Below are positions 44,129-53,935 of a DNA stretch of 64,000 nucleotides, one piece after another. The first letter of the stretch is position 1; every line of letters begins with the position of its first letter. This DNA is from Streptomyces litmocidini (GTDB lineage: Bacteria; Actinomycetota; Actinomycetes; Streptomycetales; Streptomycetaceae), in assembly GCF_014649755.1 (NCBI RefSeq), contig NZ_BMTQ01000002.1:200761-264760 (forward strand), in the 5' to 3' direction. The translations under genes were made by a program, and so were the position numbers. The notes below the pieces were generated by a model. It searched no databases and was not told the origin of the DNA. It worked only from the letters and a program-made list of their open reading frames with translations.

Positions 44129-44746
44129 TCAGAGCGGTCGTAGCGCCGGCTCCTTCTGTACGGCGCCGAGCAGACGGTCCAGGGCCATCTCGACGTCCTC
44201 CTTCCAGGAGAGCGTCGTCCTGAGCTCCAGCCTCAGCCGGGGGAAGGCGTGGTGCGGACGGACGGTCTTGAAGCCCACCGCGAGGAGGTGCTCGGCCGGG
44301 AGCACACAGGCAGGCTCCTTCCACCGGGCGTCTCCGAACGCCTCGATCGCCTTGAAGCCCCGCCTCATCACGTCCTTGGCCACCGTCTGCACCATCACCC
44401 GCCCCAGGCCCTGCCCCTGGTAACCCGGCATGATCCATGCCGTCATCAGCTGGACGGCGTCCGCCGCCACGGGGCTCGTCGGGAAGGCCGTCGAGCGCGG
44501 CACATAGGCCGGGGGAGCGTAGAGGACGTAACCGACCGGCACCTCGTCGACGTAGACCACCCGGCCGCAGGAGCCCCATTCCAGGAGAACGCCCGAGATC
44601 CAGGCCTCCTTCTCCAGCTCCGGGCGCCCCGCCTTCACCGCCGCCTCACCACTGACCGGGTCGAGCTCCCAGAAGACACAGGAGCGACACCGCTTGGGGA
44701 GATCCGGAAGGTTGTCCAGGGTGAGCGGTACGAGCCGACGCCCCAC
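44129..44746 (-). CDS. GNAT N-acetyltransferase
   Basis: 205 residues. A Cys-containing N-terminus (LPKRCRSCVFWELDPVSGE) precedes the GNAT core: VPVGYVLYAPPAYV and MPGYQGQGLGRVMVQTVAKD (acetyl-CoA loop). The C-terminal 60 residues are specific to this group, which is conserved next to trxA and parB in Streptomyces as I recall. Substrate unknown. It is separated from parB by a hairpin. Confidence 0.87.
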   Translation of the reverse strand: MGRRLVPLTLDNLPDLPKRCRSCVFWELDPVSGEAAVKAGRPELEKEAWISGVLLEWGSCGRVVYVDEVPVGYVLYAPPAYVPRSTAFPTSPVAADAVQLMTAWIMPGYQGQGLGRVMVQTVAKDVMRRGFKAIEAFGDARWKEPACVLPAEHLLAVGFKTVRPHHAFPRLRLELRTTLSWKEDVEMALDRLLGAVQKEPALRPL

Positions 44747-44838
44747 GGCTGCTCCTCGTTTCCCTCGCCATCGAGCACGGATACGCCTCTCGGAATCGTA
44801 TCGATCGGGCGATCGGGGCGATACCGCTCACAGGCAAA

Positions 44839-44880
44839 GGGCGGGCCGCGTTCCGGTGAAGTCCGGAGCGCGGCCCGCCC
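44839..44880 (-). terminator. Terminator after parB
   Basis: GGGCGGGCCGCG pairs with CGCGGCCCGCCC, extended by an inner TCCGG/CCGGA stem with a small mismatch. It lies 28 bp after the parB stop. Confidence 0.78.
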
Positions 44881-44908
44881 TGAGCGGTCCCGGCGAGCGG
44901 GGAGGGGA

Positions 44909-45949
44909 TCAGCCCTCGGCGTCCTGTTCGGCGTGGGTGCGGCCCAGGACCCGTCCCTCGCCGGGAGCGAGGGTGGAGAGGATCCGCTCCAGATCGTCCA
45001 TCGAGGCGAACTCGACGACGATCTTGCCCTTCTTCTGCCCCAGGTCGACCTTCACGCGGGTCTCGAAGCGGTCCGAGAGCCGGGTGGCGAGATCCGTCAG
45101 CGCGGGTGAGACCCGGGCGCCGGCCCGCGGCCCCCTCGGCTTGGCCGCGGACGCGGGCTCCTCGGAGCCCATGAGGCTCACGATCTCCTCGACGCTGCGC
45201 ACCGAGAGGCCTTCGGAGACGATCCGGTACGCCAGCTTGTCCTGGGCCTCCGGGTCCTCGACGCCGAGCAGGGCCCGTGCGTGTCCGGCGGAGAGCACTC
45301 CGGCGGCGACCCGTCGCTGCACCGGCAGGGAGAGCCGCAGCAGACGCAGCGTGTTGGAGATCTGCGGGCGGGACCGCCCGATCCGCTCCGCGAGCTGGTC
45401 ATGGGTGCAGCCGAAGTCCTTGAGGAGCTGCTCGTAGGCGTGGGCCTCCTCGATCGCGTTCAGCTGGGCCCGGTGAAGGTTCTCCAGAAGCGCGTCCAGA
45501 AGCATCTTCTCGTCGTCGGTGTCCCGGACGATCGCCGGGATCCGCTCGAGGCCCGCCGTCGTCGAAGCCCGCAGACGACGCTCGCCCATGACGAGCTCGT
45601 AGCGGTCGGCCTCGATCTTGCGCACGACCACGGGCTGGAGGAGGCCGACCTCCTTGATGGAGGTGACGAGCTCCGCCAGCGCGTCCTCGTCGAAGACCTC
45701 ACGCGGCTGGTGCCGGTTGGGAACGATCGCACTGATCGGAAGCTCGGTGAAGTAGGCCCCGGCCGGGGGCTCCGGCGGAGCGACCGGCTCGGGTTCGTTC
45801 CACGTCGGGTCCGACTCCGGGGGCTGCGGGCTCCGCGGCAGCGTCGTCAGCTTCGCGGCGGCCACCCCGCGCTCGACCTGTCGTTCCTGGGGAGCAGCGG
45901 GGATCAGGGCACCGAGCCCACGCCCCAATCCCCTACGTCGCTCACTCAC
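44909..45949 (-). CDS. parB: ParB, chromosome segregation protein
   Basis: 346 residues from a GTG. The N-terminal tail GRGLGALIP contacts ParA; the CTP-binding ParB/Srx domain has VMGERRLRASTTAGLERIPA; the helix-turn-helix region around FGCTHDQLAERIGRSRPQIS binds parS; the C-terminal part dimerises. ParB loads at parS and slides as a CTP clamp; in Streptomyces it forms arrays in sporulating hyphae. Its start overlaps the parA stop by 4 bp, so translation is coupled. Confidence 0.97.
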   Translation of the reverse strand: MSERRRGLGRGLGALIPAAPQERQVERGVAAAKLTTLPRSPQPPESDPTWNEPEPVAPPEPPAGAYFTELPISAIVPNRHQPREVFDEDALAELVTSIKEVGLLQPVVVRKIEADRYELVMGERRLRASTTAGLERIPAIVRDTDDEKMLLDALLENLHRAQLNAIEEAHAYEQLLKDFGCTHDQLAERIGRSRPQISNTLRLLRLSLPVQRRVAAGVLSAGHARALLGVEDPEAQDKLAYRIVSEGLSVRSVEEIVSLMGSEEPASAAKPRGPRAGARVSPALTDLATRLSDRFETRVKVDLGQKKGKIVVEFASMDDLERILSTLAPGEGRVLGRTHAEQDAEG

Positions 45950-47085
45950 TGGATCCCCTCCGACATGCTGCGCTGGTTGCTCTGGTGCCCCACGTGGGCG
46001 TGCTGCGGGTCGTAGTGCACGGCGGCCCCCCGCAGGGCGATCTCACGGGCCGCTTCGAGGTACGACAGGGCGCCGCTGGAGCCCGGGTCGTAGGTGAGGA
46101 CCGTCTGCCCGTAGCTCGGTGCCTCCGAGATGCGGACGGACCTCGGAATGCTGGTCCGCAGCACCTCCTCGGCGAAGTGGCTGCGCACCTCTTCGGCGAC
46201 CTGCGAGGCGAGCCGCGTCCTGCCGTCGTACATGGTGAGCAGGATCGTCGAGACGTGGAGCGCCGGGTTGAGGTGCCCTCGTACCAGGTCGACGTTCCGC
46301 AGGAGCTGTCCGAGGCCCTCCAGCGCGTAGTACTCGCACTGGATCGGGATCAGTACCTCCGCGCCCGCCACCATGGCGTTGACCGTGAGGAGACCGAGCG
46401 AGGGCGGGCAGTCGATCAGGATGTAGTCCAGCGGCTGCTCGTAGGCCTGGATCGCCCGCTGCAGACGGCTCTCACGCGCCACCAGGGACACCAGCTCGAT
46501 CTCCGCGCCGGCGAGGTCGATGGTGGCCGGGGCGCAGAAGAGGCCCTCGACGTCCATGACCGGCTGCACCACGTCGGAGAGCGGCTTGCTGTCCACCAGG
46601 ACGTCGTAGATCGAGGGGACCTCGGCGTGATGGTCGATGCCGAGGGCCGTCGAGGCGTTGCCCTGGGGGTCCAGGTCGATGACCAGGACGCGGGCACCGT
46701 GCAGCGCCAGGGAGGCGGCAAGGTTGACCGTCGTGGTCGTCTTGCCCACGCCGCCCTTCTGATTGGCGACCACCATCACACGCGTCTCGGCCGGGCGGGG
46801 AAGCCCCTCACCGGCACGGCCCAGCGCCTCTACCGCCAGCTGGGCAGCACGACCGATGGGGGTGTCGTCCATCGGGGGCGGCGTTTCACGTGAAACATCC
46901 TCCCCCGCCGATTCGGTTCGGGGACCGGGGACCGGATCGGTCATCGGTCCCGCGATGTTGGCGTCGGACCGCAAGGATTCACTCTCCTCGGCTTCAGGCT
47001 CGCGATGAGGAGAGCCTGCCATGCTTTCGGGGTCACGAACCAGCGAGGTCGGTGGTTCTGTGGGTGAATCCACCTCTGTGGACAT
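45946..47085 (-). CDS. parA: ParA, chromosome segregation ATPase
   Basis: 379 residues if started at the ATG at 47085 (MSTEVDSPTEPPTSLVRDPE); ATGs at 47022 and 46872 are alternatives, and the first 90 residues are poorly structured. The ATPase has the deviant Walker A VVANQKGGVGKTTTTVNLAA, DLDPQGNASTALG and DYILIDCPPSLGLLTVNAM. It binds DNA in the ATP form and moves ParB complexes and the origin. A perfect parS lies in its N-terminal coding region and reads VSRET. Confidence 0.95.
   Translation of the reverse strand: MSTEVDSPTEPPTSLVRDPESMAGSPHREPEAEESESLRSDANIAGPMTDPVPGPRTESAGEDVSRETPPPMDDTPIGRAAQLAVEALGRAGEGLPRPAETRVMVVANQKGGVGKTTTTVNLAASLALHGARVLVIDLDPQGNASTALGIDHHAEVPSIYDVLVDSKPLSDVVQPVMDVEGLFCAPATIDLAGAEIELVSLVARESRLQRAIQAYEQPLDYILIDCPPSLGLLTVNAMVAGAEVLIPIQCEYYALEGLGQLLRNVDLVRGHLNPALHVSTILLTMYDGRTRLASQVAEEVRSHFAEEVLRTSIPRSVRISEAPSYGQTVLTYDPGSSGALSYLEAAREIALRGAAVHYDPQHAHVGHQSNQRSMSEGIQ
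46883..46896. promoter_or_regulatory. parS site inside parA (perfect)
   Basis: GTTTCACGTGAAAC in the part of parA encoding the disordered N-terminus. ParB binding here could influence parAB transcription. Confidence 0.93.
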
Positions 47086-47183
47086 CTCCGTAACCCTCAC
47101 GGGTGGCTTTACGCGGGGTCGACGGTCCCGGGGCGTGGCAGCCGCGCGACCGCGGCTGATGATCCCCTGCAGCAGTGAGCGAT

Positions 47184-47197
47184 GTTTCACGTGAAAC
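47184..47197. promoter_or_regulatory. parS site upstream of parA (perfect)
   Basis: GTTTCACGTGAAAC in the 173-bp gap between rsmG and parA, about 100 bp before the longest parA start: placed to act on the parAB promoter as well as in segregation. Confidence 0.95.
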
Positions 47198-47258
47198 ACC
47201 ATGCCGCCGCCGCCCGGTCGGGACCGTTCGACACTCCGAAATGGTACGTATGGGACGC

Positions 47259-47975
47259 TCAGCGGCGCCGACGGGTCTTGCTGGTCCGGGCCGCCTTCGC
47301 CCGCTTGGCCGCGAACCGCACACCGCCGGGGCTCTCGCCGACCTCCACCCGCACGACCGTGGACAGGGGATCGACGATGCCCTCGCCCACCTGAAGCACC
47401 GAGGTCTCCACCACACCGAGCCGGGAGAGCGCGGCGCGAGCGCCGTCGATCTCCTCCTGCGCGGTGTCGCCCTTGAGCGCCAGCATCTCTCCGTACGGAC
47501 GCAGCAGGGGAACACCCCAGCCGGCCAGCCGGTCCAGCGGGGCCACCGCGCGGGCGGTCACCACGTGAACGGGCGTGATCTTGCCGAGCATCTCCTCCGC
47601 ACGTCCCCGCACCACGGTCACATGGTCGAGGCCGAGCAGCTCGACGACCTCCTGGAGGAAGTTCGTCCTGCGCAGGAGGGGCTCCAGGAGCGTGATCTTC
47701 AGGTCGGGCCGGACCAGGGCCAGGGGGATGCCGGGCAGACCGGCGCCCGAGCCCACGTCGCAGACGGTGACGCCCTCGGGGACGACCTCCGAGAGGACGG
47801 CGCAGTTCAGCAGGTGGCGCTCCCAGAGACGCGGGACCTCGCGCGGGCCGATCAGGCCGCGCTTCACACCCGCGTCCGCGAGCAGCTCCGCGTACCGCAC
47901 GGCCTCCGGGAAGTACTCGCCGAAGACTGTCCGCGCCTGCTCCGGCGCCTCGGGGAGCTCCGCTGCCTCCGTCAC
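47259..47975 (-). CDS. rsmG: 16S rRNA (G527-N7) methyltransferase RsmG
   Basis: 238 residues from a GTG (MTEAAELPEAPEQARTVFGE) after GGAAGGACGG; the frame is open eight codons further. The SAM motif is DVGSGAGLPGIPLALVRPDL, with LLEPLLRRTNFLQEVVELLG next. A basic, Lys/Arg-rich tail ends SKTRRRR. Its loss gives low-level streptomycin resistance and, in Streptomyces, altered antibiotic production. It follows jag in the rpmH-to-parB gene line. Confidence 0.95.
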   Translation of the reverse strand: MTEAAELPEAPEQARTVFGEYFPEAVRYAELLADAGVKRGLIGPREVPRLWERHLLNCAVLSEVVPEGVTVCDVGSGAGLPGIPLALVRPDLKITLLEPLLRRTNFLQEVVELLGLDHVTVVRGRAEEMLGKITPVHVVTARAVAPLDRLAGWGVPLLRPYGEMLALKGDTAQEEIDGARAALSRLGVVETSVLQVGEGIVDPLSTVVRVEVGESPGGVRFAAKRAKAARTSKTRRRR

Positions 47976-48050
47976 GGGAACCGTCCTTCCGTACCGCACG
48001 TCTGGCGTGCGAGCGCACTGTGGTGGCTGACTATCAAGGCTGACAAAGAT

Positions 48051-48078
48051 CGGCCCCGCCTGTGAACAGACGGGGCCG
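48051..48078 (-). terminator. Hairpin after jag
   Basis: CGGCCCCG pairs with CGGGGCCG, extended inward by CTGT/ACAG. It lies between jag and rsmG. Confidence 0.65.
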
Positions 48079-48093
48079 ACACTACGTGAGGGG

Positions 48094-48606
48094 TCAGGCC
48101 GGGAGCACGACGACGAAGCGCTGCGGCTCCTCGCCCTCGGACTCGCTGCGCAGACCGGCGGCGGCGATCGCGTCGTGCACGACCTTGCGCTCGAAGGGCG
48201 TCATCGGGTCCAGCTTGACCGGCTGGCCGGTGGACTTCACCTCGGCCGCCGCCTTGGCACCCAGCTCTGCGAGCTCGGAGCGCTTCTTGGCCCGGAAGCC
48301 GGCGATGTCGAGCATCAGTCGGCTGCGGTCGCCGGTCTCGCGGTGCACCGCGAGGCGCGTCAGCTCCTGGAGCGCCTCCAGGACCTCACCGTCACGGCCC
48401 ACGAGCTTCTGCAGGTCGCGGCTGCTGGAGTCGCTGATGATCGAGACCGCGGCCCGGTCCGCCTCGACGTCCATGTCGATGTCGCCGTCGAGGTCGGCGA
48501 TGTCGAGCAGGCCCTCGAGGTAGTCAGCCGCGATCTCGCCCTCCTGCTCCAGGCGGGTCAGGGTGTCGCCACCCTCGGCGGCGGCGGAGGTGGTGCCTTC
48601 CGTCAC
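48094..48606 (-). CDS. jag: Jag/KhpB-type RNA-binding protein (KH and R3H domains)
   Basis: 170 residues. The KH domain spans the middle (ISDSSSRDLQKLVGRDGEVL) and the R3H domain the end (LDPMTPFERKVVHDAIAAAG). It binds single-stranded RNA; relatives affect cell elongation and division in Gram-positive bacteria. It starts 29 bp after yidC in the classical origin-proximal cluster. The N-terminal Jag domain is lacking, as is usual in actinobacteria. Confidence 0.93.
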   Translation of the reverse strand: MTEGTTSAAAEGGDTLTRLEQEGEIAADYLEGLLDIADLDGDIDMDVEADRAAVSIISDSSSRDLQKLVGRDGEVLEALQELTRLAVHRETGDRSRLMLDIAGFRAKKRSELAELGAKAAAEVKSTGQPVKLDPMTPFERKVVHDAIAAAGLRSESEGEEPQRFVVVLPA

Positions 48607-48635
48607 GGATGGACTCCTTCTTGCTTCTGGGAGGC

Positions 48636-49952
48636 TTACTTCTTGGAGGAGGGGTGCTTGGGCCGCTGCTGGCCCTTGCGCTGACCCTGACCGGACTTGC
48701 CCTGACGGGAGCCGCCGGAGTTGGCACGGCTCGGACGCTGGGGCTTGTCGTCCTGCGCCTCGCCCTGGGCGGCGGCCTTGGTCGAACCCCGGGGCTTCTT
48801 CTCGAGCGAGGTGGTCGCCTCTGCGGCGGCCGGCTCGGAGCCTTCCTCGGAGTCCTTCACCACGGGCTGCTGGGCCACGGAGGACTGGCGCTGGGACTTG
48901 GTCTGGCGCTTGGGCTGCTGGCGCCTGGCGGCGGCACCGCCCTCCGCCTCGGCCACGATCGTGTCGCTCTTGATCACGGTGCCGTCCGGCTGGGCGGCGA
49001 AGCCGGCCTTGGACAGACCCGCGAAGAAGCGGCGCTCGTTCTCGTTGCGGTCGCTGCCCTTGGCGACGATGACCTTGACGACGTTCTTCCGGCGACGGCC
49101 CTTGACCTCACCACCGTGCGTGATGCTCTTCAGGAGGCGCTGGAGGTAGGCGTCCTGGGCCTTGCTGCCCGGGGTCGGGTTCTGGTTGATCACGTACATC
49201 TGCTGGCCCATGGTCCACACGTTGGTGGTCAGCCAGTAGATGAGGACACCGACGGGGAAGTTGATGCCCATGCCGGCGAAGATCAGCGGGAAGATGTACA
49301 TGAGCATCTTCTGCTGCTGCATGTACGGGGTCTTCACCGAGAGGTCGACGTTCTTCATCATCAGCTGGCGCTGGGTGAAGAACTGCGAGGCCGACATCAT
49401 CACGATCATGACGGCGGTGACGATGCGGACCGACGTGATCGAGGCGTCGAGGGCGGCGACCTCGGCGGCGGTGTCCGTGAACTTCGCGGCGAGCGGGGCG
49501 CCGAAGATGTGGGCCTGACGGGCGCTGGCGAGCAGCGGGCCGTCGATGACGCCGATCTCCTTGCCCGAGGCGATCGCGGAGAGCACGTGGTACAGGGCGA
49601 AGAAGAACGGGGACTGCGCCAGGATGGGAAGGCACGAGGAGAGCGGGTTGGTGCCCGTCTCCTTGTACAGCTTCATCATCTCTTCGGACTGACGCTGCTT
49701 GTCGCTCTTGTAGCGCTCCTGGATCGCCTTCATCTTCGGCTGGAGCGCCTGCATGTTCCGCGTCGACTTGATCTGCTTGACGAACAGCGGGATCAGACAG
49801 ATGCGGATCAGCACCACGAGGGACACGATGGACAGGCCCCAGGCCCAGCCCGTGTCGGGACCGAAGACCGCCCCGTACACCTTGTGGAACTGGACGATGA
49901 CCCAGGAAACGGGCCAGGTGATGAAGCTGAACAGACTGGCAATCGTGTCCAC
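48636..49952 (-). CDS. yidC: YidC/Oxa1 membrane protein insertase
   Basis: 438 residues. Five hydrophobic helices lie in the first 270 residues, with the first at [35 protein letters not shown] and the Oxa1 blocks [20 protein letters not shown] and [20 protein letters not shown]. The C-terminal 150 residues are Lys/Arg/Gln-rich and disordered, fitting ribosome contact. It inserts membrane proteins alone or with Sec. It starts 4 bp after the yidD stop. Confidence 0.96.
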   Translation of the reverse strand: MDTIASLFSFITWPVSWVIVQFHKVYGAVFGPDTGWAWGLSIVSLVVLIRICLIPLFVKQIKSTRNMQALQPKMKAIQERYKSDKQRQSEEMMKLYKETGTNPLSSCLPILAQSPFFFALYHVLSAIASGKEIGVIDGPLLASARQAHIFGAPLAAKFTDTAAEVAALDASITSVRIVTAVMIVMMSASQFFTQRQLMMKNVDLSVKTPYMQQQKMLMYIFPLIFAGMGINFPVGVLIYWLTTNVWTMGQQMYVINQNPTPGSKAQDAYLQRLLKSITHGGEVKGRRRKNVVKVIVAKGSDRNENERRFFAGLSKAGFAAQPDGTVIKSDTIVAEAEGGAAARRQQPKRQTKSQRQSSVAQQPVVKDSEEGSEPAAAEATTSLEKKPRGSTKAAAQGEAQDDKPQRPSRANSGGSRQGKSGQGQRKGQQRPKHPSSKK

Positions 49953-49955
49953 TAA

Positions 49956-50282
49956 TCAGGCTCCTTGAGCATTGGGCGAGGTCTCGGCGGCCGGGCTCGT
50001 CTCGACGGGGGATCCGCCCTGGTCGCCGCGCAGCGCGTTCCGCAGCATCTCGTGCCAGCGGGGCCGCTTGCGCGGGGGGACGTGATCCACGCCGCCGGGC
50101 GACCACGGGTTGCACCGCAGGAGGCGCCAGGCGGTCAGGGCCGTGCCCTTGATCGCGCCATGCCGGTCGATGGCCGTGAATCCGTAGTGGGAACACGACG
50201 GGTAGTACCGGCAGACGGGGCCCAGGAGGGGGCTGATCGTCCACTGGTACAGCTTGATGAGAGCCAGCAGCGGGTACTTCAT
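49956..50282 (-). CDS. yidD: YidD, membrane protein insertion efficiency factor
   Basis: 108 residues; core [40 protein letters not shown] and [17 protein letters not shown] with the conserved Cys residues. It is a small amphipathic inner-face protein that assists YidC. Its start overlaps the rnpA stop by 4 bp (ATGA). The C-terminal 30 residues are variable and extended. Confidence 0.95.
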   Translation of the reverse strand: MKYPLLALIKLYQWTISPLLGPVCRYYPSCSHYGFTAIDRHGAIKGTALTAWRLLRCNPWSPGGVDHVPPRKRPRWHEMLRNALRGDQGGSPVETSPAAETSPNAQGA

Positions 50283-50650
50283 CGCGTGCCCCCTCCCAGC
50301 AGCCGCCGGAGAGCGGCGTCCAGGTCTCGGGCCAGCTGTGCGTGGTCGGCGTCGCCGGCTCCGGGCAACGCCCGTACGACCACCAGGCTACCGGGGGGCA
50401 GCATGGAGATGCGGTCGCGGACGAGATGGCGCAGGCGTCGCTTCACCTGGTTGCGTACGACCGCCCCGCCCACGGCCTTGCTCACGACGAAACCCGCACG
50501 CGTCGGGGGAGCGCTCTCCCCAGGCGCGTGCGGGCCCGTTGCACCGCTGCGTAGGTGGACGACGAGGAGCGGGCGACCGGCCCGGCGACCTCGGCGTACC
50601 GCGGTTGCGAAGTCCTCGCGCCGCCTCAGCCGATTCTCGGTAGGCAGCAC
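50279..50650 (-). CDS. rnpA: Ribonuclease P protein component
   Basis: 123 residues beginning [20 protein letters not shown]. It contains the RNase P signature [20 protein letters not shown] with the RNR-like basic helix. It binds RNase P RNA for tRNA 5' maturation. It starts 21 bp after rpmH. Confidence 0.95.
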   Translation of the reverse strand: MLPTENRLRRREDFATAVRRGRRAGRPLLVVHLRSGATGPHAPGESAPPTRAGFVVSKAVGGAVVRNQVKRRLRHLVRDRISMLPPGSLVVVRALPGAGDADHAQLARDLDAALRRLLGGGTR

Positions 50651-50671
50651 GTCATGACCTGTTTAAGTGGA

Positions 50672-50809
50672 TCAGGCGGACAGTGCCGAGCGACCCTTGG
50701 AACGGCGGTTCGCCAGGATGGCGCGACCGGCACGCGTACGCATCCGCAGGCGGAAGCCGTGGGTCTTCGCGCGACGACGGTTGTTCGGCTGGAAGGTGCG
50801 CTTGCTCAC
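50672..50809 (-). CDS. rpmH: 50S ribosomal protein L34
   Basis: 45 residues read directly from the DNA from a [23 protein letters not shown], then a basic repeat-like end SKGRSALSA. The family is normally 44-47 residues. It is the first gene of the leftward cluster and the classic marker next to dnaA. Confidence 0.97.
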   Translation of the reverse strand: MSKRTFQPNNRRRAKTHGFRLRMRTRAGRAILANRRSKGRSALSA

Positions 50810-51208
50810 TCGGGGGCTCCAGAAATGATTCGTAGATGGCGGGACATCGCCTGGCTGTCACCGTGCGCCCACGAGTAGCTCGCAATACGCCCGAGTGCAC
50901 CGCTACACGATCACTGACCGTGATCTTTGCCCATCGGAGGCAGGCGGCAGCAGCCATCGACAACTCGACCTGGTTACGGTACGCGCGGCTACGCCATCCG
51001 GTCAAACCGGCCCGTCGCCACCCCCCATTGTGCACAGGCTGTGGACAACAACTTGAACCGCGTCATCCGCCCCGACTACCGTGGACGACCTCCACAATCT
51101 TTATTCCGATCTGTCCTCACCTGTCCTCGACGGACCCGTCCTCACGGACTTCGACCCCCCCGTCCCCGCGAACCACACCCTCGTGGGACCTGCGAGAAAG
51201 CGTGCCCT
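50810..51208. promoter_or_regulatory. rpmH-dnaA divergent promoter region with a DnaA box
   Basis: 399 bp without genes. A perfect DnaA box (complement of TTGTCCACA) lies at 51040-51048, about 160 bp before dnaA, next to a second half-site TGTGCACAGG, consistent with DnaA autoregulation. The dnaA promoter is presumably near 51060-51130, where the sequence is less GC-rich. Confidence 0.75.
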
Positions 51209-52975
51209 GTGGCTGACGTACCTGCCGATCTTGCCGCAGTGTGGCCACGCGTCCTCGAGCAGCTCCTCGCCGAGGGCCAGCAGGGAATCGAGCCCAAGGA
51301 CAAACAGTGGATCGAGCGCTGCCAGCCGCTCGCCCTGGTCGCGGACACCGCCCTGCTCGCCGTCCCCAACGAGTGGGGCAAGCGGGTCCTGGAGGGCCGG
51401 CTCGCCCCGCTGATCAGCGAGACCCTGAGCCGTGAGTGCGGCCGGCCGATCCGGATCGCGATCACCGTCGACGACTCCGTCGGCGAGCCGACTCCGCCGG
51501 CGCCCCCGGTGCAGCAGCCGCCGCAGTCCCGCTACGACGAGCGCGCCCAGCCCGAGCCGTACGAGAAGTACGAGGGCTACGGCCACCGGCCGATGTCCGA
51601 CGACGGGCTGCCCTCCGCACGCCCCGCCTACCCGGACTACCAGCAGCAGCGGCCCGACCCCGGTGCCTGGCCGCGCACCCAGGAGGACCTCTCCTGGCAG
51701 CAGCCGCGGCTCGGCGGCTACCAGGAGCGCGCCCCGTACACCGGGCCGGAGCAGTCCCGGGGGTCCCGCTACGACGAGCCCGCCCGCGGCTACGAGCAGC
51801 AGCGGCCCGAGCGCGCCGAGCTGCCCGACCCGCAGAACCACGGGCCGCGTCCCGGCCCCCGCCCCGGCACCGCGGTCCCCGGACCGGGCGGCGGCCACGG
51901 CTCCTCGTCCTCCGGGCAGGGCGCCGGCGCACCGGGCGAACAGCACGCGCGACTGAACCCCAAATACCTCTTCGACACGTTCGTCATCGGTTCCTCGAAC
52001 CGGTTCGCGCACGCGGCCGCCGTCGCGGTGGCCGAGGCGCCGGCGAAGGCGTACAACCCGCTCTTCATCTACGGGGAGTCGGGCCTCGGCAAGACCCACC
52101 TGCTGCACGCGATCGGGCACTACGCGCGGAGCCTCTACCCGGGCACGCGCGTGCGCTACGTGAGCTCCGAGGAGTTCACCAACGAGTTCATCAACTCGAT
52201 CCGCGACGGCAAGGGCGACGCCTTCCGCAAGCGCTACCGCGACGTGGACATCCTGCTCGTCGACGACATCCAGTTCCTGGCGAGCAAGGAGTCGACGCAG
52301 GAGGAGTTCTTCCACACCTTCAACACCCTGCACAACGCGAACAAGCAGATCGTGCTCTCCTCGGACCGGCCGCCCAAGCAGCTGGTCACCCTGGAGGACC
52401 GGCTCCGCAACCGCTTCGAGTGGGGCCTCACCACCGACGTGCAGCCGCCGGAGCTGGAGACGCGGATCGCGATCCTCCGCAAGAAGGCGGTGCAGGAGCA
52501 GCTCAACGCCCCGCCGGAGGTGCTGGAGTTCATCGCCTCCCGGATCTCGCGGAACATCCGTGAGCTGGAGGGCGCGCTGATCCGGGTGACGGCCTTCGCG
52601 AGCCTCAACCGGCAGCCGGTGGACCTCGGGCTCACCGAGATCGTCCTCAAGGACCTGATCCCCGGCGGCGAGGACAGCTCGCCGGAGATCACGGCTCCCG
52701 CGATCATGGCGGCCACGGCCGACTACTTCGGGCTGACGGTGGAGGACCTCTGCGGATCCTCGCGCAGCCGCGTCCTGGTGACGGCCCGGCAGATCGCCAT
52801 GTACCTGTGCCGCGAGCTCACGGACCTGTCGCTGCCGAAGATCGGCGCGCAGTTCGGCGGCCGCGACCACACGACGGTGATGCACGCGGACCGGAAGATC
52901 CGTGCCCTGATGGCGGAGCGGCGCTCCATCTACAACCAGGTCACCGAACTCACCAACCGCATCAAGAACGGCTGA
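51209..52975 (+). CDS. dnaA: Chromosomal replication initiator DnaA
   Basis: 588 residues from a GTG ([20 protein letters not shown]) after GAGAAAG. Domain I is residues 1-90. Domain II is a long Pro/Gln/Arg/Tyr-rich linker (about 90-245) typical of Streptomyces. Domain III has Walker [16 protein letters not shown] and Walker [11 protein letters not shown]. Domain IV ends with [19 protein letters not shown], which reads DnaA boxes. It opens oriC and regulates transcription. An upstream in-frame extension is not used by the family. Confidence 0.97.
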   Translation: MADVPADLAAVWPRVLEQLLAEGQQGIEPKDKQWIERCQPLALVADTALLAVPNEWGKRVLEGRLAPLISETLSRECGRPIRIAITVDDSVGEPTPPAPPVQQPPQSRYDERAQPEPYEKYEGYGHRPMSDDGLPSARPAYPDYQQQRPDPGAWPRTQEDLSWQQPRLGGYQERAPYTGPEQSRGSRYDEPARGYEQQRPERAELPDPQNHGPRPGPRPGTAVPGPGGGHGSSSSGQGAGAPGEQHARLNPKYLFDTFVIGSSNRFAHAAAVAVAEAPAKAYNPLFIYGESGLGKTHLLHAIGHYARSLYPGTRVRYVSSEEFTNEFINSIRDGKGDAFRKRYRDVDILLVDDIQFLASKESTQEEFFHTFNTLHNANKQIVLSSDRPPKQLVTLEDRLRNRFEWGLTTDVQPPELETRIAILRKKAVQEQLNAPPEVLEFIASRISRNIRELEGALIRVTAFASLNRQPVDLGLTEIVLKDLIPGGEDSSPEITAPAIMAATADYFGLTVEDLCGSSRSRVLVTARQIAMYLCRELTDLSLPKIGAQFGGRDHTTVMHADRKIRALMAERRSIYNQVTELTNRIKNG

Positions 52976-53038
52976 CACCGGGTCACCGGGGCCTCGCGCA
53001 CGGGCCTCCGGCGACCTCTCCAGGGCGCTCCGGGACAC

Positions 53039-53165
53039 CTCCCGGGGCGCCTTTCGCCGTGCCCGGGGACATCTCTCGCCGTGCCCGGGGACGCCTTTCG
53101 CCGCTCCCGGGGCATCTCTCACCGTGTCCGGGGACGCCTTTCGCCGCTCCTGGGGACGTCCCGCG
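53039..53165. repeat. 22-bp tandem repeat between dnaA and oriC
   Basis: Five consecutive units of about 22 bp (CGCCGTGCCCGGGGACATCTCT and variants such as CGCCGCTCCCGGGGCATCTCT) plus a partial unit on the left. Units alternate between CATCTCT and CGCCTTT ends, suggesting duplication of a two-unit block. No unique spacers. Confidence 0.8.
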
Positions 53166-53239
53166 CCCTCCGCCGGGGCGTCCAGGCCCGCGCCCTTCGC
53201 CCCCAGCCGGCCCCGGCCTGTTCGATTCCCGCGTTCCGC

Positions 53240-53765
53240 TGGCAGGTTCTCCACAGATTGCGGGATGATCTCCCGTCCACAGGGTGGGGACCGTCAAGTT
53301 ATCCGGATTGTGTCCACAGGCCTGCCTGGTGACAGGCCATCACGCCAGGTCAGACCCTTGTGGAATTGTTGGCAAACGATTTCCACAGGCTGTGGATGAA
53401 TCCTTCGTCCACAGGGCGTCCCGAGAGTTGTCCACCGGGCGCCCACAGGGAGGAGTAGGTTGCCCACAGCTTCTCCACACTGCTGTCCACTGTTCGGCAA
53501 CGAAACACGTCTGCTCACTGGGACGAGTGAAAGCGGTCACACCAAGGGAGACGTTTGGGCTGTGGGGAACCTGGGGAAAGCTGGGGACAGCGCTGGGGAG
53601 AACTCCCCATGGCCTGTGTACCGGCTGTGCAGAACTTTCGAGTGTCCACAGAGGACCCGGGTTGTCCACGGGTTCCACCCACAGGGTCAGTGGACAAAAA
53701 ACTGGGCCTGAGCTGGGGAAACGACGTTATCCACGGTTTCCACAGGCCCTACTACTACTCCCACA
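53240..53765. other. oriC, chromosomal replication origin
   Basis: The dnaA-dnaN gap holds about 18 DnaA-box-like 9-mers: 53247 TTCTCCACA, 53273 CCGTCCACA, 53310 GTGTCCACA, 53379 ATTTCCACA, 53391 (rev), 53405 TCGTCCACA, 53428 TTGTCCACC, 53460 TTGCCCACA, 53471 TTCTCCACA, 53483 CTGTCCACT, 53561 (rev), 53642 GTGTCCACA, 53662 TTGTCCACG, 53689 (rev, TTGTCCACT), 53727 TTATCCACG, 53736 GTTTCCACA and weaker ones. Streptomyces origins are known to carry about 19 boxes in two clusters; here a gap near 53495-53560 separates them. No strongly AT-rich unwinding block stands out; 53745-53790 is relatively AT-rich. Confidence 0.93.
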
Positions 53766-53935
53766 TAGAGTTAGCCCGGAATTCGCTTCGAAGTGGGACC
53801 TGTGCACAACTCGGCGCCGGAGCTCCGGCACGCTCTCGACCCGACTTGACCCCGAGCAGCACCGAGTGTCGGTGGCGTACGTCAGACTGGTTCCCGCAGT
53901 CGACGAAGAGCCAGCAACAGCAGGAGGCGGTTCCG

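Noticed and set aside
53039..53165. CRISPR or small-RNA array next to dnaA
   Set aside because: 22-bp units are head-to-tail with no spacers; better described as a simple tandem repeat.
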